This document shows positions 57,853 to 64,000 of a stretch of DNA of 64,000 nt, piece by piece. The position numbers were made by a program, and so were the translations under genes. Every line of letters starts with the position of its first letter. Position 1 is the stretch's first letter. This stretch comes from CALMEC01 sp964531025. GTDB lineage: Bacteria > Actinomycetota > Thermoleophilia > Miltoncostaeales > Miltoncostaeaceae. Under the pieces are notes generated by a model. It was given only the letters and a program-made list of their open reading frames with translations, made no database searches and was not told where the DNA came from. The stretch lies in NCBI GenBank assembly GCA_964531025.1, contig CAZHDY010000001.1, positions 1,550,001 to 1,614,000 on the forward strand. Direction: 5' to 3'.

Positions 57853-58952
57853 CGTGGCAACGCGTCCGCGACGGCATCCGCGACACGTCTCAGATCCGCG
57901 TCATCGAGTCCGAGATGCGTCGGGAGATTGACGCCCCGCGCCGACCAGGTGTCGGCGACAGGAAAGCTGCCGGATCCGGCATACGGTGGCATCTGGTGCA
58001 TCGGGTAGAAGACGGGCCGCGTCTCAACGCCGGCGGCGTCGAGTGCGGCCATGAAGGCATCGCGCTCATCCTCCCCGCCGTTACGGAGGAACACGGTGTA
58101 CATCCACTGCACGGGTCGCGTCCCGGCCTGTGTGATCGGGCGCCGAAGCCTGTCATCGAGGGTCGCGAGCGCCTCATCGTAGAAGGCGCCGATCTGATCG
58201 CGTGCGGTGAGGATGCGATCGACGGCTTCCAACTGGCCGAGGCCGATCGCTGCCTGGATGTTGGTCATCCGGTAGTTGTAACCGACGACGTCGAACCAAT
58301 AACGACGGTTCGTGCTCATGCCCTGGCCACGGTACAGTCGCAGCCGGGAGGCGAGATCGCCGTCGTCGGTGGTGACCATTCCTCCTTCGCCCGTGGTGAT
58401 GATCTTGTTGCCGAAGAAACTGAACACCGCGCAGTCGCCGAGTGAGCCGACGCGTCGGCCACCGATCTCCGCGCCGTGGGCCTCTGCCGCGTCCTCGATG
58501 ACGAGGAGACCGTGTCGCTCTGCGATCTCGCGGATGGCAGGCATCGCCGCGGGGTGTCCGTAGAGGTGTACGGGCATGATCGCCCGGGTCCGTGGCGTGA
58601 TCGCGGCCTCGATGAGCGAGGGATCGATGTTCACCGTCTCTGAGTCGACATCGACGAAGACGGGTGTTGCACCGGTGTAGCGGACGGCGTTCGCGCTCGC
58701 GATGTACGTCACCGTGGGAACGATGACCTCGTCGCCGGGCCCGATCCCGAGGGCGACGAGCGCGAGGTGGAGCCCTGTTGTCCCGTTGTTGGTCGCGACC
58801 GCGTATCGCGTGCCGACGAACGCAGCGAAGGCCTCTTCGAACATCCCGATGTACTTCCCGTTCGACGAGATCCAATTGGTGTCGAGACAATCGACGACGT
58901 ACTCCCGCTCACGTCCGAGGAGGCTTGGTTCTGCGACGAAGATGCGTTTCAA
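57849..58952 (-). CDS. per: GDP-perosamine synthase-like DegT/DnrJ aminotransferase
   Basis: 367 residues of the PLP-dependent sugar aminotransferase family. WISSNGKYIGMFEEAFAAFVGTRYAVATNNGTTGLHLALVALGIGPGDEVIVPTVTYIASANAV, HLYGHPAAM, EDAAEAHGAEIGGRRVGSLGD, FSFFGNKIITTGEGGM (Lys183 binds PLP) and YNYRMTNIQAAIGLGQLE are shared with perosamine synthases. It would transaminate GDP-4-keto-6-deoxymannose, the product of gmd in this window. Other 4-keto sugars remain possible. The TTG start overlaps the acyltransferase stop (TTGA). Confidence 0.87.
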   Translation of the reverse strand: MKRIFVAEPSLLGREREYVVDCLDTNWISSNGKYIGMFEEAFAAFVGTRYAVATNNGTTGLHLALVALGIGPGDEVIVPTVTYIASANAVRYTGATPVFVDVDSETVNIDPSLIEAAITPRTRAIMPVHLYGHPAAMPAIREIAERHGLLVIEDAAEAHGAEIGGRRVGSLGDCAVFSFFGNKIITTGEGGMVTTDDGDLASRLRLYRGQGMSTNRRYWFDVVGYNYRMTNIQAAIGLGQLEAVDRILTARDQIGAFYDEALATLDDRLRRPITQAGTRPVQWMYTVFLRNGGEDERDAFMAALDAAGVETRPVFYPMHQMPPYAGSGSFPVADTWSARGVNLPTHLGLDDADLRRVADAVADALPR

Positions 58953-59590
58953 CCCTCTCCACTCTCCCTGATTGGTTTCGCCGGAACCCCGACGACCCGT
59001 GCGTTGTCCTCAAGGTCACGAATGACCGCTGCGCCGGCTCCGATCGTGACATCGGCGCCGATCCGAAGGTCGGGGATGACCCGGCTGCCGATTCCGAGGA
59101 AGGTCCGGTCGCCGATCGCGACATTCCCTGCGATTCCGACCTGAGGGGCGACATGTACTGCCTGGCCAAGCCTACAGTCGTGGTCGACTGTTGCGCCGGT
59201 GTTGATGATGCAGAGGTCATCGATGCTCGTGGCGGCGTTGACCACGGCTCCGGCCATGATGGCGATCCCGCGTCCGAGTGTCGCGGACGGCGAGATCACC
59301 GATCTGGGGTGGATGGCGTTCACGATCTCGAAACCGATGTCGGTCGCGTACTCGCCCAGTCGGCAGCGGAGTCGGTTCGGGCCGAGTGCGACGAACGCAC
59401 GGCGGACCCCGTCAGCCCAGAGATCCTTCAGTCGTTCGTCGCCGTAGACGACTTCATGGCCGAGACAGTCCTGCGGATCGCCGGGCAGGCCGACGCAGGC
59501 TGCGATCTCATGACCGGCCAGGACGAGGATCTCGATGCATACTTTCGCGTGGCCTCCGGCGCCGACCACCACCACTCGATCGGTGCTCAT
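58949..59590 (-). CDS. PglD/PerB-like sugar N-acyltransferase
   Basis: 213 residues. The N-terminal Rossmann-like part starts RVVVVGAGGHAKVCIEIL, and a left-handed beta-helix follows with hexapeptide repeats (SATLGRGIAIMAGAVVNAATSIDDLCIINTGATVDHDCRLGQAVHVAPQVGIAGNVAIGDRTFLGIGS). His in VDHDC is the expected catalytic base. Such enzymes acylate the amino group made by the adjacent aminotransferase, giving GDP-N-acylperosamine. GGAGG lies 4 bases before the ATG. First clear gene of a five-gene overlapping operon. Confidence 0.87.
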   Translation of the reverse strand: MSTDRVVVVGAGGHAKVCIEILVLAGHEIAACVGLPGDPQDCLGHEVVYGDERLKDLWADGVRRAFVALGPNRLRCRLGEYATDIGFEIVNAIHPRSVISPSATLGRGIAIMAGAVVNAATSIDDLCIINTGATVDHDCRLGQAVHVAPQVGIAGNVAIGDRTFLGIGSRVIPDLRIGADVTIGAGAAVIRDLEDNARVVGVPAKPIRESGEG

Positions 59591-59620
59591 ACAACCTCCG
59601 GAATGTCGAGAGTCAATAGA

Positions 59621-59878
59621 TCACCGTCGACGGTGCAGACGCTCTATGAGCGGCGACGATGCGCGTCGCAATAGTACGTCCACCCGAATAAGGAGAACCT
59701 TCAAGCGGGCTCGTGTCTCGGCGATGCGGAGATGATGTGCTCTCCCCGGCGGCACGTGTTTCCTCTCGGTTACATCACCGACAATCCCCGGGGACGCTGT
59801 GGGGAGTCCGTCCGTGATCGCGGACGCGACGGCCTCGAACCGTCGGTTGGCGAGGTCGGTGTTGCCGTCGTCGCTCAA
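59621..59878 (-). CDS. Small hypothetical protein, 85 residues, leaderless TTG start
   Basis: Begins at a TTG placed 6 bases after a perfect TATACT -10 box. The product starts MSDDGNTDLANRRFEAVASAITDG and ends with a basic, possibly membrane-associated stretch (RARLKVLLIRVDVLLRRASSPLIERLHRRR). No family is recognised. It lies 30 bases upstream of the acyltransferase operon on the same strand, so the transcript probably continues into it. It could also be a leader peptide. Reality of the protein is uncertain. Confidence 0.45.
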   Translation of the reverse strand: MSDDGNTDLANRRFEAVASAITDGLPTASPGIVGDVTERKHVPPGRAHHLRIAETRARLKVLLIRVDVLLRRASSPLIERLHRRR

Positions 59879-59884
59879 GCGAAG

Positions 59885-59890
59885 AGTATA
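59885..59890 (-). promoter_or_regulatory. -10 box of the perosamine operon
   Basis: TATACT on the minus strand, the best -10 match in the cluster, in AT-richer DNA. It faces the promoter at 59940. Confidence 0.6.
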
Positions 59891-59939
59891 TCCACCAATG
59901 CGTGTGACAGAGCGGCTGGCCGGCTTCGCCCTCCGTGGG

Positions 59940-59945
59940 TAGAGT
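59940..59945 (+). promoter_or_regulatory. -10 box, leaderless promoter of the lectin-glycosyltransferase operon
   Basis: TAGAGT, 7 bases before the GTG at 59953. Confidence 0.5.
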
Positions 59946-59952
59946 CCGTTCG

Positions 59953-60711
59953 GTGATTGCATCATCGGCCAGCCAGGCCACGGGCGGCTCCCCTCGATCC
60001 TGGCTTCGTGCGGGTGAGGCACTGAGCGCTCCGACGGCATTGATATCTGACGGCGGTCGTGCCGAGCTGGTCTTCGACGACGGCTTGCGGGTGCTGCTCG
60101 ACGGTGAGTCCGTATGGCATCTGCCGAACGTGCGGATCGAGGACGAGGTCGTCATGCAGGACGACGGCAACCTGGTCGCGTACACGGGCGGTGTCGCTTC
60201 TTGGGCGTCGGGTACGGAGGGCTTCTCAGCTTCGACCCTCCAGATCTCCGATGAGGGAACCCTCGTCATCCGGCACCACGGCCATGCCGTCTGGTCGTCT
60301 GACCGTGGCTACATCGGGGACCGCCTCGGCCCAGGTGGATTTCTCGCCCCGGGTGGCTTCCTGCGATCACCGAACGGCGATTTCACGGCCATGATGCAGG
60401 CCGACGACGGCAATTTCGTGATCTATTCGTCGGCCGGTGATCCCGTATGGGCAAGCGGCGTCGCCGAACCCGGAGCACTGTTGATGCTGGATCGTAGCGG
60501 CGACCTCCGGGTCTTCGGGCCGAAGGATCCGACGTGGAGTTCCAATACCGCTGGGCATGGAGGGGCGGGAGTCGAGCTGGGCGACGACGGCGTCCTCCGA
60601 CTCATCCACGACGGCAGGACGGTTTGGTCGTCATCTGCCGGACACTCTGACGTCCCGCAACCGATCGCGTCCTCTGAAACGAGAATCGCCGCTTCGACGT
60701 GCGACTCATGA
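59953..60711 (+). CDS. B-lectin-like protein, first part
   Basis: 252 residues. It consists of bulb-type (mannose-binding) lectin repeats: MQDDGNLVAYTGGVASW, RHHGHAVWSSDRG, MQADDGNFVIYSSAGDPVW, LDRSGDLRVFGPKDPTW, LGDDGVLRLIHDGRTVWSSS. The core QxDxNxVxY pattern is kept in two of them. There is no signal peptide. The GTG at 59953 is set by the leaderless spacing. Lectin homology continues in another frame after about 60680, so this gene probably once included the next one. The last dozen residues (SSETRIAASTCDS) look like out-of-frame sequence. Confidence 0.7.
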   Translation: MIASSASQATGGSPRSWLRAGEALSAPTALISDGGRAELVFDDGLRVLLDGESVWHLPNVRIEDEVVMQDDGNLVAYTGGVASWASGTEGFSASTLQISDEGTLVIRHHGHAVWSSDRGYIGDRLGPGGFLAPGGFLRSPNGDFTAMMQADDGNFVIYSSAGDPVWASGVAEPGALLMLDRSGDLRVFGPKDPTWSSNTAGHGGAGVELGDDGVLRLIHDGRTVWSSSAGHSDVPQPIASSETRIAASTCDS

Positions 60712-60968
60712 ATGACCGGATGGTGATGTTTGATCGCGGTGCGGTCGTTTGGAGTCGAGGATCCGGAGGTGGGGAGGCGGTGCTGGTAAGTAGTCCGAAA
60801 GATGGGAGTCTTGTGGGCGAGGGGCGAGGGGGTGTCGCGGTCACTACTGCACCGCATGGCGAACACCCCATGGTGCAGCGTGACGGCAACCTCGTCGCCG
60901 GTGCGACCACCGATACCGTTAGGAGTCGCTTCGCCGGCTTCCCGCAGGGGCGGGAGGGAATGGAATGA
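60699..60968 (+). CDS. B-lectin-like protein, second part (probable frameshift)
   Basis: 89 residues from GTG 60699; an ATG at 60708 overlaps the preceding stop (ATGA) and is an alternative. VRLMNDRMVMFDRGAVVWSRG and VQRDGNLVAGATTD continue the lectin repeats of the first part. The repeat pattern includes residues before the ATG, and the frame upstream (NRRFD) also fits, back to a TGA 20 bases before the GTG. A one-base change near 60680-60698 would join the two. The stop overlaps the next ATG (ATGA), the normal operon link. Confidence 0.55.
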   Translation: MRLMNDRMVMFDRGAVVWSRGSGGGEAVLVSSPKDGSLVGEGRGGVAVTTAPHGEHPMVQRDGNLVAGATTDTVRSRFAGFPQGREGME

Positions 60969-62059
60969 CGCAGGCTGCGAGTGGCTCTACGAGCACTACT
61001 TCTCTGGGTGTACCGCGGTTGATCTGGGCGGTCAATCACCGCACACTCCTCCAGTCAGAGGTACCGATACTCCAGTCGCTGGGCTGGGAGGTGTTCATTC
61101 CGAAACGGATTCCGGACCACGATCCGTCGTATAGGAGCGCCGTCGTGACCTACGACTACGACGACGCGCTGACGGTACCTCGCTCCGCGTTGGAGATCCT
61201 CAACGCGATGGAGTTCTACGAGCGCAACTGGTCGACGACCGAGCGAGCGATCATCAATGACCATTTCGGGGTCTTCATATCATCCTTCTCGTATTACACG
61301 ACGCCCCTGTCCGAGGCCGCACGTCATTTCGACGGCACGATCGTCGCACGCGTCTTCGGTCGGGAACATCCACTGACGTACACGGAGTTGCCGCCGTACA
61401 CCGAACGTCCTGATCTCCTCAGCGAGATCACCCGGGTCGGCGATCGCTTCGTGTTCGGCCAGGGCTACGACAATCTCGCTGATGTCGAAGACGCTGTTCT
61501 CGCCGATCACGCCCACACGATCACGGTGCCGCTGGCACCCGACACCTATCTGCACGCGGGTCGTTGGACCGGTGGATCCGGTAAGGCGCTCTTCCTGTGT
61601 CCCGGCATCGCGTCCGGCGGTTACTACGGTGACGTCTACCGGAACATCAAAGAGTCGTTCGACAGCCTTCCCCACCTGATCTTCGGGCGACAGACGGGAC
61701 CCGTGGATGATGATGCGGTTCTCCCCTATCTGACGGACGACGAACTCGTGGACCTGTATGCATCGAGTGACGTGTTCATCTACCCGTCGACCGAACCGCG
61801 TCACCTTCATTACTCTCCGATCGAGGCGATGGTTGTGGGAACCCCCGTCCTGTACCGGGCCGGATCCATGCTGGACGTGCTGGGGGGCGGTGGTGCGCCC
61901 GGGTCCTGTGCGTCGGACGACGAGATCCGCGAAGCTGCGACGCGCCTGATCGCGGGTGATGCTTCCTACGCCGATCGGATCCGTGCGGCCCAGCAGGAGC
62001 TGGTTGACCACTTCGCGGTCGACCTCGCCCGGCGTCAGTGGTCGGAGGTGCTCGGATGA
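60965..62059 (+). CDS. Glycosyltransferase, GT-B type
   Basis: 364 residues. LIWAVNHRTLLQSEVPILQSLGWEVFIPKRIPDHD forms the N-terminal half. KALFLCPGIASGGYYGDVYRNIKESF begins the second half, and DVFIYPSTEPRHLHYSPIEAMVVGTPVLYRAGS is the donor-binding segment (EAM..GTPV) of GT4-like enzymes. Co-transcribed with the lectin-like gene and the FkbM methyltransferase through ATGA overlaps. Acceptor and donor unknown. Confidence 0.82.
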   Translation: MTQAASGSTSTTSLGVPRLIWAVNHRTLLQSEVPILQSLGWEVFIPKRIPDHDPSYRSAVVTYDYDDALTVPRSALEILNAMEFYERNWSTTERAIINDHFGVFISSFSYYTTPLSEAARHFDGTIVARVFGREHPLTYTELPPYTERPDLLSEITRVGDRFVFGQGYDNLADVEDAVLADHAHTITVPLAPDTYLHAGRWTGGSGKALFLCPGIASGGYYGDVYRNIKESFDSLPHLIFGRQTGPVDDDAVLPYLTDDELVDLYASSDVFIYPSTEPRHLHYSPIEAMVVGTPVLYRAGSMLDVLGGGGAPGSCASDDEIREAATRLIAGDASYADRIRAAQQELVDHFAVDLARRQWSEVLG

Positions 62060-63261
62060 GGCTCGGCTGGGGCAGGATTCGCCGGACGCTGGCTGGTCGT
62101 TCGACTCCATCCGCTCGAAGGCGCGGAAAGGATCCCTGGGAGGTTGAGTCGAGGCTGGATCGCATCATTGCCGAGATGCATGTGACGCGGGCCATGATGC
62201 TCGCCGAGGTCGCCGATCAGCACGAGACGCTCGCTGAGCTCCACGAAGGGGTCTCGGACGACATGCGGGCGGAGTTCGATCGTCTCGATGCGTTCGTCGC
62301 CTATCACTCCGAGGTCTTGACACGTCGGATCGACTCGCTTCAGGACGACATGCGGGCGGAGTTCGAGCGTCTCGATGCGTCCGTTGCTTCTCGCTCCGAG
62401 GCCTTGGCACGTCGGATCGACTCGCTCCAGTCGGCGGTGGACCTCACTCGGATGGTGCCGGTCATGAAGGATCTCGATGTCCTCGTGACGACGGGAGTCG
62501 GTGACCTCATCATCCCGTCACACGAGGTCGGTCTTATCGCCTTCCTTGGCCGGCACGGCACCGACGACTACGAGCTGGGCGTGCGGTCCTTGATGGCGAA
62601 CACCCTCGGGCCGGGCGATACCGTCGTCGATGTCGGCGCGAACGTCGGCGTCATGACCCTGACGGCACTGAACCACGTGGCTCCGGGTGGCCGCGTCATC
62701 TCCTTCGAGCCCAGTCCGGACATCGCACGAGTGCTGGCGAGGACGATCGATCTCAACGGGTACGGGGACAGGTGCGACGTCCATCAGCACGCCATCGGCG
62801 CGAGCGTGGGTGAGATGAGCCTGGTGATCTCGGACCATTCGCCGCTTTCGCACCGTGCCCGTGAGGACTCCGAGCCGTCGGAGGCGACGATCGTCACGCA
62901 GTCGACGCTCGACGAGATGATCGATCCAGAACTGCGGGTGGCACTCGTGAAGGTCGACGTGGAGGGTGACGAGGCTGCCGTCTGGCGCGGTAGCCGCCTG
63001 TTCCGCGAACGCAATCCCTCCGCTGGCTTCGTCCTCGAGTGGTCGGTGTCCAACGCGGGTGCGGCGAACGAGTCGCTCGAGGCGCTTCGCGACGAGATCG
63101 AGGCCGACGGCTATCTGATCGGGGTGATCGAGGATACGGGGGGATTGGGTCCTCTCGTAGCGGACGCGACGTCGTGGGAGGGTCTCAACGTCTTCGTCGC
63201 CCGCCGGATCGCAGATGTGCGACGGCCGCCGGGATTCGCCGACCTGCCGGAGCCCGGCTGA
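62056..63261 (+). CDS. FkbM-family methyltransferase with coiled-coil N-terminus
   Basis: 401 residues. Residues 30-125 form a coiled coil that contains a 29-residue duplication. The FkbM domain follows: YELGVRSLMANTLGPGDTVVDVGANVGVMTLTAL (motif I), VISFEPSPDIARVLARTIDLNG, LDEMIDPELRVALVKVDVEGDEAAVWRGS and FVLEWS. Such enzymes O-methylate sugars. A coiled coil in front of a methyltransferase recalls chain-length-control proteins such as WbdD, where it acts as a molecular ruler, but the kinase part is absent. ATG overlaps the preceding stop. Confidence 0.88.
   Translation: MRLGWGRIRRTLAGRSTPSARRRGKDPWEVESRLDRIIAEMHVTRAMMLAEVADQHETLAELHEGVSDDMRAEFDRLDAFVAYHSEVLTRRIDSLQDDMRAEFERLDASVASRSEALARRIDSLQSAVDLTRMVPVMKDLDVLVTTGVGDLIIPSHEVGLIAFLGRHGTDDYELGVRSLMANTLGPGDTVVDVGANVGVMTLTALNHVAPGGRVISFEPSPDIARVLARTIDLNGYGDRCDVHQHAIGASVGEMSLVISDHSPLSHRAREDSEPSEATIVTQSTLDEMIDPELRVALVKVDVEGDEAAVWRGSRLFRERNPSAGFVLEWSVSNAGAANESLEALRDEIEADGYLIGVIEDTGGLGPLVADATSWEGLNVFVARRIADVRRPPGFADLPEPG
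62257..62430 (+). repeat. Tandem 87-base duplication inside the FkbM gene
   Basis: Copies at 62257-62343 and 62344-62430 encode DDMRAEF-RLDA-VA--SE-L-RRIDSLQ twice, with few differences. The unit is 29 codons, which fits four heptads plus one residue of a coiled coil. Confidence 0.85.
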
Positions 63262-63353
63262 GGGGCAGGTTCAGTCTGCGGAGGTCCCTCGGGGTCCGGA
63301 TCGTGTCGGCGCGGTTGCGGACCATCTCGAGGTCGTGAGGCCGTGAGCGGGCG

Positions 63354-63866
63354 TCAGCGCGCTTGGTCCGGGCGGCCGAGGATGAGCCGTCCACCCAGGT
63401 AGTTCAGCGGGGCGGTCACCGCGATGGTCGCGAGGAAGGTGATCCAGGGTGGCATCTCGGCCACGATGGACATGGCGTGGACAACGACCTCGCCGACGAG
63501 CAGTACGACGACGTACCAGGTGGCGAAGAGGGCTCGTCCGCCTGCAGATCGCCGGCCGCGGAACACATAATTGGACGAGGCCACGGTGGTGAACGCGACG
63601 CCGACGACGTACGCGATCACGTAGGCGATCCTTGGATCGATGATCGTGGCGAGACCGATGAACACCAGGCCGGAGATGATGGTGTTCGCCGTTCCGACGA
63701 GCACGAACCGGGCCGGCTCCGGCAGCCCATAGAGGACGCCTGGGAGTCGGCCGGTCTGGTGATGCGACGGATCGGCCGGCGGCCGAGGGTGCCCTTCGCC
63801 ACTCATCTCAGGCTCTTCGGGGATCCCTCTGCGCGTCGATGGTGAGTGCACGCATTCCTCGTGCAC
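63354..63866 (-). CDS. GtrA-family membrane protein
   Basis: 170 residues. After a hydrophilic N-terminus of about 50 residues come four helices: FVLVGTANTIISGLVFIGLATII, IAYVIAYVVGVAFTTVASSNYVFRG, ATWYVVVLLVGEVVVHAMSIV and WITFLATIAVTAPLNYLGGRLILG. The first and second match GtrA, which helps undecaprenyl-phosphate-sugars cross the membrane, fitting the two GtrB-like enzymes in the cluster. GTG 63866 overlaps the stop of the upstream gene (TAGTG); ATG 63806 is an alternative start nearer the domain. Confidence 0.85.
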   Translation of the reverse strand: MHEECVHSPSTRRGIPEEPEMSGEGHPRPPADPSHHQTGRLPGVLYGLPEPARFVLVGTANTIISGLVFIGLATIIDPRIAYVIAYVVGVAFTTVASSNYVFRGRRSAGGRALFATWYVVVLLVGEVVVHAMSIVAEMPPWITFLATIAVTAPLNYLGGRLILGRPDQAR

Positions 63867-64000
63867 TATCTCTGAACCGTTCGAACCTCGAACCGCCCGT
63901 CGAAGTCGACGATCCCATTCGCACGGCTCTGGGGGAACACACTGAACTCGTGCGCGTTCTCCGACGCGTGGAACGTGGTGCGGCCCTCCAGGTCCGCCAG
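63866..64000 (-). CDS. C-terminal end of an unknown protein (5' part outside window)
   Basis: The frame is open to the right edge and ends at TAG 63868-63866. The 44 visible residues (ADLEGRTTFHASENAHEFSV, then FDGRFEVRTVQR) look like beta-strand sequence. No family can be assigned from so little. It shares one base with the GtrA start, so both are probably co-transcribed. Confidence 0.5.
   Translation of the reverse strand: MADLEGRTTFHASENAHEFSVFPQSRANGIVDFDGRFEVRTVQR

Noticed and set aside
1..64000. CRISPR arrays, tRNA and rRNA genes
   Set aside because: No regular short direct repeats with spacers, no cloverleaf with TTCGA-type arm in the gaps, and no rRNA-like segment were found by eye. 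A tRNAscan or Infernal run would settle this.

Overview
The window is a contiguous stretch of a high-GC bacterial chromosome. Genes are dense, 4-base start/stop overlaps (ATGA, GTGA, TTGA) are common, and GTG/TTG starts are frequent. Many transcripts appear leaderless: a TANNNT -10 box lies only 6-9 bases before the start codon. Together with the complete nuoA-N operon and a L,D-transpeptidase cell wall, this points to an actinobacterium; a deep-branching class such as Thermoleophilia is my inference, not something the sequence proves. I see no rRNA, tRNA, CRISPR array, insertion sequence or replication origin.

Layout. 1-3.2 kb: end of a dual-specificity phosphatase-like gene, then accD-accA-orf (acetyl-CoA carboxyltransferase). 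Two near-identical ~310-base structured non-coding elements follow the phosphatase-like gene and the acc operon. 3.7-11 kb: a diacylglycerol-kinase-like lipid kinase, an alpha/beta hydrolase, a HAD phosphatase, ileS, a secreted protein and a double-FKBP lipoprotein. 11.2-15.4 kb: an organosulfur operon (sfnG, sfnB, ssuD-like, FMN reductase) behind a good promoter and a palindromic operator candidate. 15.4-16.5 kb: an isolated Abi-family HEPN gene flanked by structured non-coding DNA. 16.5-22.8 kb: L,D-transpeptidase/thioredoxin operon, PolX, trehalose-phosphatase-like gene and a secreted protein with GIKW repeats. 23.1-37.2 kb: all fourteen nuo genes on the minus strand, followed by a third, diverged copy of the structured element in the same sense orientation. 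37.7-40.8 kb: TPR protein, ABC-2 permease, an atypical malic enzyme and a small membrane protein.

40.9-64 kb is a surface-glycan cluster. gmd and an rmd-like reductase make GDP-6-deoxy sugars. A perosamine-synthase-like aminotransferase and a PglD/PerB-like acyltransferase would turn the gmd product into GDP-N-acylperosamine. Several GT2 and GT4 glycosyltransferases, an MOP-type flippase, two large polytopic GT-C-like proteins, methyltransferases (one FkbM type, one broken), a B-lectin-like protein split by a probable frameshift and a GtrA-family protein complete it. The cluster is made of short divergent operons, several driven by back-to-back leaderless promoters, and shows signs of turnover.

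The most unusual signal is the three-copy structured element at 357-710, 3164-3470 and 22802-23080. It always lies directly 3' of an operon in the sense direction. Its terminal hairpins keep their pairing in the diverged copy although the paired bases differ.
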